DNA from: CF-118 sp035689345
GTDB taxonomy: Bacteria > Chloroflexota > Dormibacteria > Dormibacterales > Dormibacteraceae
Direction: 5' to 3'
DNA: 28,949 bases
Assembly (NCBI GenBank): GCA_035689345.1
Contig: DASSLR010000096.1
Span: forward strand, 1 to 28,949
A model generated the notes under the pieces. That model searched no databases and was not told where the DNA came from. It saw only the letters and a list, made by a program, of their open reading frames with translations. Positions 14,982-22,343 of the stretch are shown here, one piece after another. Each line of letters starts with the position of its first letter. Position 1 is the first letter of the stretch. Position numbers and translations under genes: made by a program.

Positions 14982-16250
14982 GTGAATTCGGCGGTCGCGG
15001 CGGTCGCCAAGCCGGCCCGGCTCGGCAACGGGCGGCACACGGCCCTGTCCTTCTTCTGGTTTGGCCTCAACTTCCACTGGCTGCCGATCGGATTCGTCCT
15101 GATCCAGAGTCAGCTCCGGGATTTCGTCCCCCACAGCACCTACGGCGCGGCCCTCGGGAACATGGTCGCGGTCGGGGCCATATTCGCGGTCATCGTGCCA
15201 CCGGGCGTCGGCCAGCTGTCCGACTACCTGTTCACGCCCTGGGGCCGGCGGCGGCCGATCATCTTCGTCTGCACGATCCTGAACCTCGTCGGGCTCGGGA
15301 TCATGATGACCGCCCACAGCTACGCCCAGCTGTTCGTGGGCTACCTGTGGATCCAGTTCTTCGCCAACGCCGCCGGCGCGGCGTACGCGGGCGTGATCCC
15401 GGACGTCGTCCCAGGCGGCGAGTTCGGCAAGGCCAGCGGCTTCCTGGCGGCGATGAACCAGGGCGGTGGGCTCGCCGGCGTCCTGACCACCTCGGTTCTC
15501 GCCGGGGCGCACATGTTGACGTGGGCTTACGCCGTGATCGGCCTGATCACGATCGTGACCATGATCCCGGCGCTCATCGCGTCCCGCGGCGAGGGCATGC
15601 ACCGGATCGAGCGCGGCCCAAGGCAGCCGCTGCTCGAGTCGGCGCGCAAGTTCGTGTCGCCGCTGTGGAGCGGCGATTTCGGCTGGGTCATCTTCACGCG
15701 GTTGATGGTCACCGCCGCGATCACGATCGTCGCCTACTTCCTTTCTCCGTTCTTCAACGACATCGTCAAGGTGAGCAACGCCGACCAGTTCACGTCCAAC
15801 TGGCTGGGCATCGTCTTCGTCGCGGCCATTCCTTTCGGCATCACCGGCGGATTCATCTCGGACCGCTTCGGACGCAAGATCTTCGTCTACCTGAGCGGCG
15901 TCGCCCAGAGCATCGTCGTCCTGGTGTTCATCGTGTTCTACCCGCCGCACATAGCCATCGTCATCGCGCTTGGGGTTCTCTACGGTCTCGGCTACGGCCT
16001 TTACTACGCGGTCGACTGGGCGCTCGCGTGCGACACGCTGCCCGACCGCGACAAGTCGGCCAAGGACATGGGCCTGTTTCACGTCGCTCAGGTGCTGCCG
16101 CAAACGATCGCGCCCGCGATCGGCGGCTACCTACTCGACTACTTCAACGGCGTCTCGCCCAACTCCGGATACCGTGCGGTCTTCGGCTCGGCGATCTTCT
16201 TCTTCATCCTCGGCACGATTTTCGTGAGCCGCATCCGCTCGGTCCGCTGA
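14982..16250 (+). CDS. MFS transporter, sugar (SUT/SLC45-like) type
   Basis: A 422-residue, 12-helix major facilitator protein. The loop between helices 2 and 3 carries motif A-like GQLSDYLFTPWGRRRPIIF, its repeat in the second half reads GGFISDRFGRKIFVY, and an Asp in the tenth helix region (YYAVDWALACDTLPD) is typical of the branch related to SLC45/sucrose and other glycoside transporters. The likely role is proton-coupled uptake of a sugar or small solute; the substrate is not predictable. The GTG start at 14982 is preceded by CTTAACTTAG with no Shine-Dalgarno, so it may be leaderless. Its last 120 bp overlap the 3' end of the convergent GT87-like gene. Confidence 0.88.
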   Translation: MNSAVAAVAKPARLGNGRHTALSFFWFGLNFHWLPIGFVLIQSQLRDFVPHSTYGAALGNMVAVGAIFAVIVPPGVGQLSDYLFTPWGRRRPIIFVCTILNLVGLGIMMTAHSYAQLFVGYLWIQFFANAAGAAYAGVIPDVVPGGEFGKASGFLAAMNQGGGLAGVLTTSVLAGAHMLTWAYAVIGLITIVTMIPALIASRGEGMHRIERGPRQPLLESARKFVSPLWSGDFGWVIFTRLMVTAAITIVAYFLSPFFNDIVKVSNADQFTSNWLGIVFVAAIPFGITGGFISDRFGRKIFVYLSGVAQSIVVLVFIVFYPPHIAIVIALGVLYGLGYGLYYAVDWALACDTLPDRDKSAKDMGLFHVAQVLPQTIAPAIGGYLLDYFNGVSPNSGYRAVFGSAIFFFILGTIFVSRIRSVR

Positions 16251-17486
16251 TCGCGCGCGGCGGACCGCCAGCAGCGAGGCCACCCAGATCGCGGTGATAC
16301 CGACCACGCCGAACTCGGCCATCAACCGCAGCACGAGCAGGTCGGAGTAGCCCGAGACCAGGAGGGTTTGAAACCACTTGTGCGCCGGGCCGATGAGCAT
16401 CCAGCCGCCGCTCACCAGCGCGAGGACGAGCCAGTCGCGTCGCCGGATCGCCCAGTCGAGCAGCACCAGCATCGGCAGCAGCAACAGCACCAGGTGCGTG
16501 CCCCACGAATAGCTGGCGATGAGCGGGCCGGCGGCGACCATGGCCGCGGCTTCGAGACCGCGCGATTCGCGGCGGGACGAAGGCCGGCGCAACACCCAGA
16601 AGGTTGTGACCAGGACCGCGAGCGCAACCGCAAGCGTGAGCACCCGCGCGACGGGGCTGACATCGCGGTCCACGCCTAGAAACGTCGCGGGGTCGAGGAG
16701 GCGCGCGATGGTGCCGCCCGGCGAGTGGTTCTCGAACAGGCCGGTGCCGGCCGTGAGCACGGGCGCCACCTTGAAGATGAACTCCGGCAGGTACTGGGGC
16801 ACGGCGACCAGCCACAGCACGAGGCCCGCCACCGCCGCGCCGGCGAGCATCCGCCAGCGGCGGCCCCACAGCACCAGCAGGCCGAGGGGCGCCTGGAGCA
16901 ACTTGATCGCCACCGCCGCACCGAGCGCGGCCCCTCCCCACCACCGGTCGCCGCCCATCCAGGCGAGGAGCCAGATGCCGCTGAGCCCCAGGAGCACGAG
17001 GTTGACCTGGCCCTCGTCGAAGTTGGCCGCGACCGGCTCGAACGCGATCGCCACGAGGACGAGCAATGCCGGCATCTGCCAGCCCTTGACACGCAGCGCG
17101 CGAAGTGTGGTCCAGAGGAACACGACGAGCGACAGCTGCAGCACCGCGAGCACGACGGCGAGCTGTGCGCTCGCGCTCGCGTGGACGAGCGGCTGCAGCA
17201 TCCAGGCCAGCGGCAACGGCGTCACGTACTGCGCGCCGGCGAGCGGCAGAGGCGTGAAGCCGCCGGAGCTGCCGGCACAGCCCTGGATCACGCACAGGTC
17301 GTACGGGTCGCGGCCGGAGGCGATCTTCGTCGCGGCCGCCATGTAGTTCTCGGTGAAGTCGCCAGGGAGCGCTCCGATCGCCAGGGGCAGCAGCAGCGTC
17401 CGCCACACGTACAGGGCCGCGATCGGGATCCCGGCGACGATGAGCAGCAGGGAACGGAAGCGGGCGTTGTCCAGGGGCGAACGCAC
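16131..17486 (-). CDS. GT87/DUF2029-like polytopic glycosyltransferase
   Basis: A 451-residue membrane protein with about ten hydrophobic helices. The first luminal loop has GDFTENYMAAATKIASGRDPYD, in pieces typical of GT-C fold enzymes of the GT87 family (polyprenyl-phosphate-mannose-dependent mannosyltransferases such as PimE), followed by DEGQVNLVLLGLSGIWLLAW and AIKLLQAPLGLLVL. The probable role is transfer of a sugar from a polyprenol phosphate to an envelope glycan outside the membrane. The start is GTG at 17486, with GATAAT 7 nt upstream; a longer reading to 17609 would translate a REP-like repeat. The last 40 residues are hydrophilic and strongly charged (EDEEEDRRAEDR) and are antisense to the MFS gene end. 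Confidence 0.78.
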   Translation of the reverse strand: MRSPLDNARFRSLLLIVAGIPIAALYVWRTLLLPLAIGALPGDFTENYMAAATKIASGRDPYDLCVIQGCAGSSGGFTPLPLAGAQYVTPLPLAWMLQPLVHASASAQLAVVLAVLQLSLVVFLWTTLRALRVKGWQMPALLVLVAIAFEPVAANFDEGQVNLVLLGLSGIWLLAWMGGDRWWGGAALGAAVAIKLLQAPLGLLVLWGRRWRMLAGAAVAGLVLWLVAVPQYLPEFIFKVAPVLTAGTGLFENHSPGGTIARLLDPATFLGVDRDVSPVARVLTLAVALAVLVTTFWVLRRPSSRRESRGLEAAAMVAAGPLIASYSWGTHLVLLLLPMLVLLDWAIRRRDWLVLALVSGGWMLIGPAHKWFQTLLVSGYSDLLVLRLMAEFGVVGITAIWVASLLAVRRARSADRADAAHENRAEDEEEDRRAEDRTVSGVGRDAVEVVE

Positions 17487-17493
17487 GGACGCG

Positions 17494-17499
17494 ATTATC
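17494..17499 (-). promoter_or_regulatory. -10 hexamer GATAAT, leaderless promoter of the GT87-like gene
   Basis: Minus-strand GATAAT is followed by 7 nt and the GTG at 17486. This is a near-consensus -10 without a ribosome binding site. Confidence 0.6.
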
Positions 17500-17507
17500 C
17501 CGAGGAG

Positions 17508-17550
17508 ACCCTCACCCCTGACCCCTCTCCCGCGAGCGGGAGAGGGCGTT
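17508..17550. repeat. REP-like extragenic palindrome
   Basis: CCCTCTCCCGC / GA loop / GCGGGAGAGGG (17523-17533 and 17536-17546) is a perfect 11-bp stem, preceded by CTCACCCCTGACC. The combination 'CCCTCACCCC..CCCTCTCCC' plus hairpin is a repeated extragenic element seen in many bacterial genomes. It lies between the divergent GT87-like and acyl-CoA ligase genes, just upstream of the former's -10. Copy number in this genome cannot be judged, and only one copy is in the window. Confidence 0.6.
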
Positions 17551-17762
17551 CCCCTGGAAAACAAGTTGAGGCGGCGCCTGCTGCGGACACCGCCTCGAAC
17601 CGGCTCCATCGATGAACACGCTTCTTGGTTTCCGCGCCGCTTTACGGCCGTTGCCTACTTTTGGAGGCCAACCTTTGCGTGAGCGATGGGACCGGTGTCG
17701 TGCGCTCTCTCCACGTTGCGACGACATCGGCGACATGTCAAGAGGTTTGTTTTCCCAGAGCG

Positions 17763-17768
17763 CACAAT
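17763..17768 (+). promoter_or_regulatory. -10 hexamer CACAAT, leaderless promoter of the acyl-CoA ligase gene
   Basis: CACAAT is followed by 7 nt and the ATG at 17776. It supports that start over in-frame codons 30 residues upstream. Confidence 0.5.
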
Positions 17769-17775
17769 GGGATCC

Positions 17776-19416
17776 ATGCCCGAGCTCAGCTACGTTCACG
17801 GAGCGTCAGACGTACCGCTTGTCGGGGAGCCGATCTTTCACAATCTCCGCCGCACCGCGGACCGGTTCGGCGGCCACGAAGCGCTGGTCGTGCCGCACCA
17901 GGGCTTCCGCGCCACCTACAAAGAGCTCGTCCAGCAGTGCGAGGAGATCGGCCGCGGCCTCATGGCGCGCGGAGTGAAGGCCGGGGACCGCGTCGGCATC
18001 TGGTCGCCCAACCGGTACGAGTGGGTGCTCGTGCAGTACGCCACCGCCGCGATCGGCGCGATCCTCGTCAACATCAACCCCGCGTACCGCACCTCGGAGC
18101 TCGAGTACGCGCTGAACCAGTCCGGCATCAGCTTCCTGATCCTGGCCGCGGGCTTTCGCCAGGCCGACTACCGGGCGATGCTGGCCGAGGTCAAGGGCCG
18201 CTGCCCCGCCCTGAAGGAGGCCCTCGTCCTCGAGGACGGCTGGGACGCCCTCCAGCGGGACGCCGGCAAGACCTCGGTGGACGAGCTGCGCGAGCGCGAA
18301 GCGACACTGCAGTTCGACGACCCGATCAACATCCAGTACACGTCGGGCACGACCGGCTTCCCCAAGGGCGCCACCCTCACCCACCACAACATCCTCAACA
18401 ACGCGTTCTTCATCGGCGAGTCGCTGCGCTACACGGCCGACGACCGGGTCTGCATCCCGGTGCCCTTCTATCACTGCTTCGGCATGGTGCTGGGCAACCT
18501 CGCCTGCACGACGCACGGCGCGACGATGGTCATTCCGGGCGAGGCCTATGACCCGGTCGCGGTGATGGAGACGGTCCAGAAGGAACGATGCACTTCGCTG
18601 TACGGCGTGCCGACGATGTTCATCGGCGAGCTGGAGCATCCTCGATTCAAGGAGTTCGACTTCAGCACGCTGCGCACCGGCATCATGGCCGGCTCCCCGT
18701 GCCCGGTCGAGGTTATGAAGAAGGTGCAGACGGTCATGCACATCCCCGAGATGACGATCGCCTACGGCATGACCGAGACGTCTCCCGTGTCGACGCAGTC
18801 GGCCACCGACGATCCGCTGGAGAAGCGCGTGTCGACGGTCGGCCGCGTGCATCCGCACGTGGAGATCAAGGTCGTCGACCCGACCACAGGCGCCGTGGTG
18901 CCGCGCGGCACGCCGGGCGAGCTCTGCAGCCGCGGCTACATGGTCATGCTCGGCTACTGGGACAACGAGGAGGCGACGCGCCAGGCCATCGACGCAGCGC
19001 GCTGGATGCACACCGGCGACCTCGCGACCATGGATGACGACGGTTACCTGAACATCGTCGGCCGCATCAAGGACATGATCATCCGCGGCGGCGAGAACAT
19101 CTACCCGCGCGAAGTCGAAGAGTTCCTGTACGGCCATCCGATGATCGCCGACGTGCAGGTCATCGGAGTGCCCTCGGAGAAGTACGGCGAGGAAGTGATG
19201 GCGTGGGTCAAGCTGCGCGAGGGCGGCGGCGTCTCGGGTGAGGAGCTGGCGGCCTGGTGCAAGGGCAAGATCGCGTCCTACAAGATTCCGCGCCACTGGA
19301 AGTTCGTCGACGGTTTCCCGATGACCGTGACCGGCAAGATCCAGAAGTTCAAAATGCGCGAGACCGCCATCGAAGAGCTCGGCCTGGAGAAGGCCGCAGG
19401 GGTCCGAACCGCCTAG
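17776..19416 (+). CDS. Medium/long-chain fatty-acyl-CoA ligase (AMP-binding)
   Basis: A 546-residue ANL-superfamily ligase that activates a fatty acid with ATP to an acyl-adenylate and then a CoA thioester. Visible motifs are YTSGTTGFPKGATLTHHN at about 187-204 (P-loop), FYHCFGMVLG, YGMTETSP at about 329-336, WMHTGDLATMDDDGY, GRIKDMIIRGGENIYP at about 428-443 and the catalytic Lys in VTGKIQKFKMRE near residue 519. The length and 'GEAYDP..VMETVQKERCTSLYGVPTMF' style match the fatty-acyl-CoA synthase group related to E. coli FadK and similar beta-oxidation ligases. It has no signal peptide, so it is cytosolic. It is monocistronic by position, converging on the DinB gene. Confidence 0.92.
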   Translation: MPELSYVHGASDVPLVGEPIFHNLRRTADRFGGHEALVVPHQGFRATYKELVQQCEEIGRGLMARGVKAGDRVGIWSPNRYEWVLVQYATAAIGAILVNINPAYRTSELEYALNQSGISFLILAAGFRQADYRAMLAEVKGRCPALKEALVLEDGWDALQRDAGKTSVDELREREATLQFDDPINIQYTSGTTGFPKGATLTHHNILNNAFFIGESLRYTADDRVCIPVPFYHCFGMVLGNLACTTHGATMVIPGEAYDPVAVMETVQKERCTSLYGVPTMFIGELEHPRFKEFDFSTLRTGIMAGSPCPVEVMKKVQTVMHIPEMTIAYGMTETSPVSTQSATDDPLEKRVSTVGRVHPHVEIKVVDPTTGAVVPRGTPGELCSRGYMVMLGYWDNEEATRQAIDAARWMHTGDLATMDDDGYLNIVGRIKDMIIRGGENIYPREVEEFLYGHPMIADVQVIGVPSEKYGEEVMAWVKLREGGGVSGEELAAWCKGKIASYKIPRHWKFVDGFPMTVTGKIQKFKMRETAIEELGLEKAAGVRTA

Positions 19417-19423
19417 CGATTCG

Positions 19424-19482
19424 ACGCATTTGTGCACAAACGCGCGAAATGCGAGCCGAATAACACGCAAATGTGCACAAAA
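19424..19482. repeat. Tandem TGTGCACA palindromes, 41-bp period
   Basis: ACGCATTTGTGCACAAA (19424-19440) and ACGCAAATGTGCACAAA (19465-19481) differ at two central positions and repeat with a 41-bp period. Each holds a TGTGCACA palindrome; the first extends to the 12-bp perfect palindrome TTTGTGCACAAA (19429-19440). The half sequence TTGTGCACA also fits the degenerate DnaA-box pattern. The pair lies in the 91-bp gap between two convergent genes, where a promoter operator would not be expected. Confidence 0.65.
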
Positions 19483-19490
19483 CCCGGAAT

Positions 19491-19505
19491 GCCCGGAGAG
19501 CGGGC
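19491..19505 (-). terminator. Hairpin between acyl-CoA ligase and DinB genes
   Basis: GCCCG / 5-nt loop / CGGGC begins just after the DinB stop codon; on the minus strand a TTTT run follows about 8 nt later. It is a weak terminator candidate. Confidence 0.35.
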
Positions 19506-19507
19506 CG

Positions 19508-20509
19508 CTAGGCCGTCACCTGCGGGGCTTCCAGGGACCGCGAGTACGCCCAGGGGGAAAGGCTGGGCGCTTCGAGCCCGTGGTGCATCAAGACAGTGGT
19601 GACGTGCGTGCGGTGGTCGTTGCCGTGATGCAGCGCCTGCGCGACGATGACCCACGCCGGCACCTTCGTGCCGTCCGACATGTCGATCTCCTCTTCGAAG
19701 TCTGGTCCGGCGTCCAGGTAGGCGAGCCATTCCTCGCTGGTGCGCCGAAAGTGCTCCTGCAGCGGCGTGATCCCGCCCGCGTTCAGTCGCGGCAGCCGGC
19801 CCTTGCCCTTCAGGCGGGACAGGTACGAGCGGTTCGACGAGATCGTGTGGTCGAGCGTGTCGAGGATCGAACCAAATGTGCCGGGGGCGGTCAGCGCGAG
19901 CTCGTCGGCTGAAAGCGCCAGGCAGCGCGTGAGCAGCTCCGTCGTGGCCCACTCGTGGTGGCCGAATCCCCGGCGCAGCAGTGAGTCCCTACGTGTCCTG
20001 ACGCCGTCGCCCGCGCCCTCGGGATGCGAACCTTCGGCCTCGAAATAAGCCCAGAGGTCCAGCTCGGGGCCTTCGACGTCGTGCCGGCCCAGCTGCGTTC
20101 CGATCTGCGCCCGATGGTCGTCGCCATGGTGCAGGTACTGCAGCACGGCCAGCCAGTCGGTCATGGCGGTCGGACCGCTGCGACGCTGGACCTCGCGGAC
20201 GAGCTCCGGGTCGCGATCGAAATCGAGCGCGCCGGGCCACTCCTCCACCACCCACCGCATGGGCGCACGAAGCTGGTCGAGCGCCAGCGGCTTATCGGTG
20301 TCGAGCGGCTCCTCGCGCCGCCGGCCGGTGATCCAGCGCAGGAATCCGACCTCGGCAGCGACGAGATGCGTGAACTGCGCGTCGATCCCTCCCAGCAAGT
20401 CTTCTTCAGCCGGCGCGCTGATGAGGTCTGCCGGCTGCCGCGCGCAGAAGTCGAGCAGCTGCTCGTTGGCCCAGGCATTGCGCTTGAAGAGGGCCACCAT
20501 CGGGTGCAT
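19508..20509 (-). CDS. Tandem DinB-fold protein (two DinB domains)
   Basis: A 333-residue protein with two DinB/YfiT-type four-helix domains. Domain 1 (about 1-165) starts ALFKRNAWANEQLLDFC, has FTHLVAAE and ends LQYLHHGDDHRAQIGTQL and DLWAYF. Domain 2 (about 175-325) starts GFGHHEWATTELLTRCL, has LDHTISSNRSYLSRL and ends AQALHHGNDHRTHVTTVL and SPWAYS. The metal-binding triad (His in the second helix plus two in HHG.DHR) is kept in both halves. DinB relatives are often thiol-dependent transferases (bacillithiol, mycothiol) or damage-inducible proteins of unknown role. The ATG at 20509 follows TACGCT by 7 nt with no Shine-Dalgarno. Confidence 0.85.
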   Translation of the reverse strand: MHPMVALFKRNAWANEQLLDFCARQPADLISAPAEEDLLGGIDAQFTHLVAAEVGFLRWITGRRREEPLDTDKPLALDQLRAPMRWVVEEWPGALDFDRDPELVREVQRRSGPTAMTDWLAVLQYLHHGDDHRAQIGTQLGRHDVEGPELDLWAYFEAEGSHPEGAGDGVRTRRDSLLRRGFGHHEWATTELLTRCLALSADELALTAPGTFGSILDTLDHTISSNRSYLSRLKGKGRLPRLNAGGITPLQEHFRRTSEEWLAYLDAGPDFEEEIDMSDGTKVPAWVIVAQALHHGNDHRTHVTTVLMHHGLEAPSLSPWAYSRSLEAPQVTA

Positions 20510-20514
20510 AGCCG

Positions 20515-21327
20515 TCAGCGTAGAGACTCGTAGGGAAACGCGGCGGCGAACGGCTCGTAGAGCAGCAGAACCTTCTCGATGGGCAGCAGGTCGCGCATGA
20601 ATATGCCGCCGGCGGCCACGCCCGCGGTGCCGACGATTCCCGACCCGTCATGCGGCGCCGCCTGCTCCGCGAGGTCCTGGGCGGCGCGGAACGAGATGGT
20701 GCGACCCGACGAGTGGGCTAGGTCGATCGCGGCCTTCCACGCAGTGGCGTACATGGCGGGTACGCCGGACGATCCCGCCGGCGGCGTAGTCACGCCTGGC
20801 GACGGCACGGGCGCCGCCGGGCCCGGAGACGTGGGCGGCCTGGGCGCCTCAGCCAGGGCCTTGGCCACCGCCATCACCTCGGACTTGGCGTCGCCGTCGA
20901 GGTGCGGCAGAAACTCCATGAACAGCGCGATCTGCCGGTCGATGGGCGGCGGCAGCTCGTAGCCGGGCCCGGGGAGGATCGTGGCGAACGGCCGGTAGTG
21001 GCCCGCAAACTCGCCCTGGCTCATCTGCTCGCGCACGAGGATGGCGAGCGCGACGACCTGCGCCGATTCGAGTGCGGCGGTGGCCATGGCCTCCGGCAGC
21101 ACCTTGCTGATCGCCAGCTTGGTCTGGGCCACGCGGAAACCGCCGGTGAACGCGTTGGCCATGGCGGGGTCGGCGCTCGACAGCAGAAGGTCGAGCCGCT
21201 CCTCCTGCGCGAGCGTCGAAGCGCGCTGGCGCGAGAGGATCCGCGCGGCCGCGACCCATTCCCACTGGGCCTTGCCCAGCGCCTTGGTCGCGGCGCCGAG
21301 AAACTGTCCGGCCTCGGTTGCGCTCAG
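20515..21327 (-). CDS. Hypothetical protein with Pro-rich linker, apparent CTG start
   Basis: About 270 residues, family not recognised. The N-terminal part (1-150) is helical (SATEAGQFLGAATKALG, QWEWVAAARILSRQ, KLAISKVLPEAMATAALES), then a Pro/Ser/Gly linker (about 165-190, PRPPTSPGPAAPVPSPG), then a C-terminal part (AMYATAWKAAIDLAHSSG, IEKVLLLYEPFAAAFPYES). No signal peptide or membrane helix is convincing. No ATG, GTG or TTG precedes the first coding-like residues; a CTG at 21327-21325 overlaps the glpX stop as CTGA. The first ATG (21162) would cut off 55 residues of clearly protein-like sequence. It is coupled to glpX and followed 5 bp later by the DinB gene. Confidence 0.6.
   Translation of the reverse strand: MSATEAGQFLGAATKALGKAQWEWVAAARILSRQRASTLAQEERLDLLLSSADPAMANAFTGGFRVAQTKLAISKVLPEAMATAALESAQVVALAILVREQMSQGEFAGHYRPFATILPGPGYELPPPIDRQIALFMEFLPHLDGDAKSEVMAVAKALAEAPRPPTSPGPAAPVPSPGVTTPPAGSSGVPAMYATAWKAAIDLAHSSGRTISFRAAQDLAEQAAPHDGSGIVGTAGVAAGGIFMRDLLPIEKVLLLYEPFAAAFPYESLR
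20517..20522 (-). promoter_or_regulatory. -10 hexamer TACGCT, leaderless promoter of the DinB gene
   Basis: Minus-strand TACGCT is followed by 7 nt and the ATG at 20509. It overlaps the stop codon of the upstream gene, so the DinB gene may be expressed both from here and from the operon. Confidence 0.45.
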
Positions 21328-22331
21328 CGGACCGCGACCTGCTCGGGCAGCAAGCCTTTCGCGCGCAGCTTGTCGATCGGGTGATAGGCGTCGACGATTC
21401 GCATCGTGCCCGACGTGGAGCGAAGCACCATCGACTGGGTGTACGCGTACACGTCCTCGTAGCGCACTCCGTGCAGGAGCTCGCCGGACGTGATGCCGGT
21501 GGCCGCGAAGAAGATGTCGTCGCCGCTGCACAGGTCGTCCAGGCAGAGCACCTTGTCCGGCTGGTGGCCTTCCTTCATTGCCATCTCGCGCTCGTCCTTG
21601 TCCTTGAAGAACAGCTTGGCCTGCATGTCGCCGCCGATCGTCTTGATCGCGCAGGCCGCGAGCACGCCCTCGGTGGCGCCGCCCGAGCCCATCATGCAGT
21701 GGATCCCGAATCGCGTTTCGAGCGCGGCCTCCAGCGCGCCGGCCACGTCACCGGCGCTGATGAGCTTGATGCGGGCGCCGACCTCGCGGATCTGGGCGAT
21801 GATCTCCTTATTGCGGTCGCGCTCGAGGACGACGACCGTGAGCTCCTGCGCGGGAAGGCCCTCGGCTTTGGCGATGCGGCGCAGGTTCCACTCGACCGGC
21901 ATCTCCAGGTCGATGACACCTCTTGCCCGGCGTCCGACCACGAGCTTCTGCATGTAATGGGTGTGCGTGGTGAACATCGAGCCGCGCTCGGCGAGCGCGA
22001 CCACCGAGATCGCGCCCGGCAGGCCGCTCGCCGTGAGGCTCGTGCCCTCGATGGGGTCGACCGCTACGTCCACCTCGGGCTCGAGGCCGTTGCCGATCTC
22101 CTCGCCAAAGTAGAGCATCGGCGCCTCGTCCTTCTCGCCTTCGCCGATGACCACCGTGCCACGCATGTCGACGTCCGCGAGCGCCGCCCTGATCGCCTCC
22201 ACGGCGCGCGCGTCCGCCGCCTTCTTGTTGCCGCGGCCCTGCAGCGGCGCGGCGGCCAGCGCTCCGGCCTCAGTGACCCGCAGCAGCTCCAGCGCGAGGT
22301 TGCGGTTGATCCGCCCCTTGACCTCCGACAT
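21324..22331 (-). CDS. glpX: Class II fructose-1,6-bisphosphatase (GlpX)
   Basis: A 335-residue metal-dependent phosphatase that converts fructose-1,6-bisphosphate to fructose-6-phosphate in gluconeogenesis. Motifs are VVIGEGEKDEAPMLY (metal-binding), VDVAVDPIEGTSL (phosphatase signature), AVALAERGSM-like SVVALAERGSMF, and GSGGATEGVLAACAIK. Length is typical of GlpX. ATG at 22331 is preferred; a TTG one codon upstream (22334) is possible. There is no Shine-Dalgarno, and the previous gene ends 12 nt upstream, so it is in the bactofilin operon. A gluconeogenic enzyme here and a YvcK-like protein elsewhere in the window are not physically linked. Confidence 0.95.
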   Translation of the reverse strand: MSEVKGRINRNLALELLRVTEAGALAAAPLQGRGNKKAADARAVEAIRAALADVDMRGTVVIGEGEKDEAPMLYFGEEIGNGLEPEVDVAVDPIEGTSLTASGLPGAISVVALAERGSMFTTHTHYMQKLVVGRRARGVIDLEMPVEWNLRRIAKAEGLPAQELTVVVLERDRNKEIIAQIREVGARIKLISAGDVAGALEAALETRFGIHCMMGSGGATEGVLAACAIKTIGGDMQAKLFFKDKDEREMAMKEGHQPDKVLCLDDLCSGDDIFFAATGITSGELLHGVRYEDVYAYTQSMVLRSTSGTMRIVDAYHPIDKLRAKGLLPEQVAVR

Positions 22332-22343
22332 CAAGGAAACAGG

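Noticed and set aside
17487..17609. Upstream extension of the GT87-like gene
   Set aside because: It would translate the REP-like repeat and the -10 hexamer; the sequence is basic and unlike a membrane protein start.
21324..21326. Read-through of the glpX TGA as selenocysteine, given selAB nearby
   Set aside because: The protein ends at the normal GlpX length and no SECIS-like hairpin follows; the next gene overlaps in another frame.
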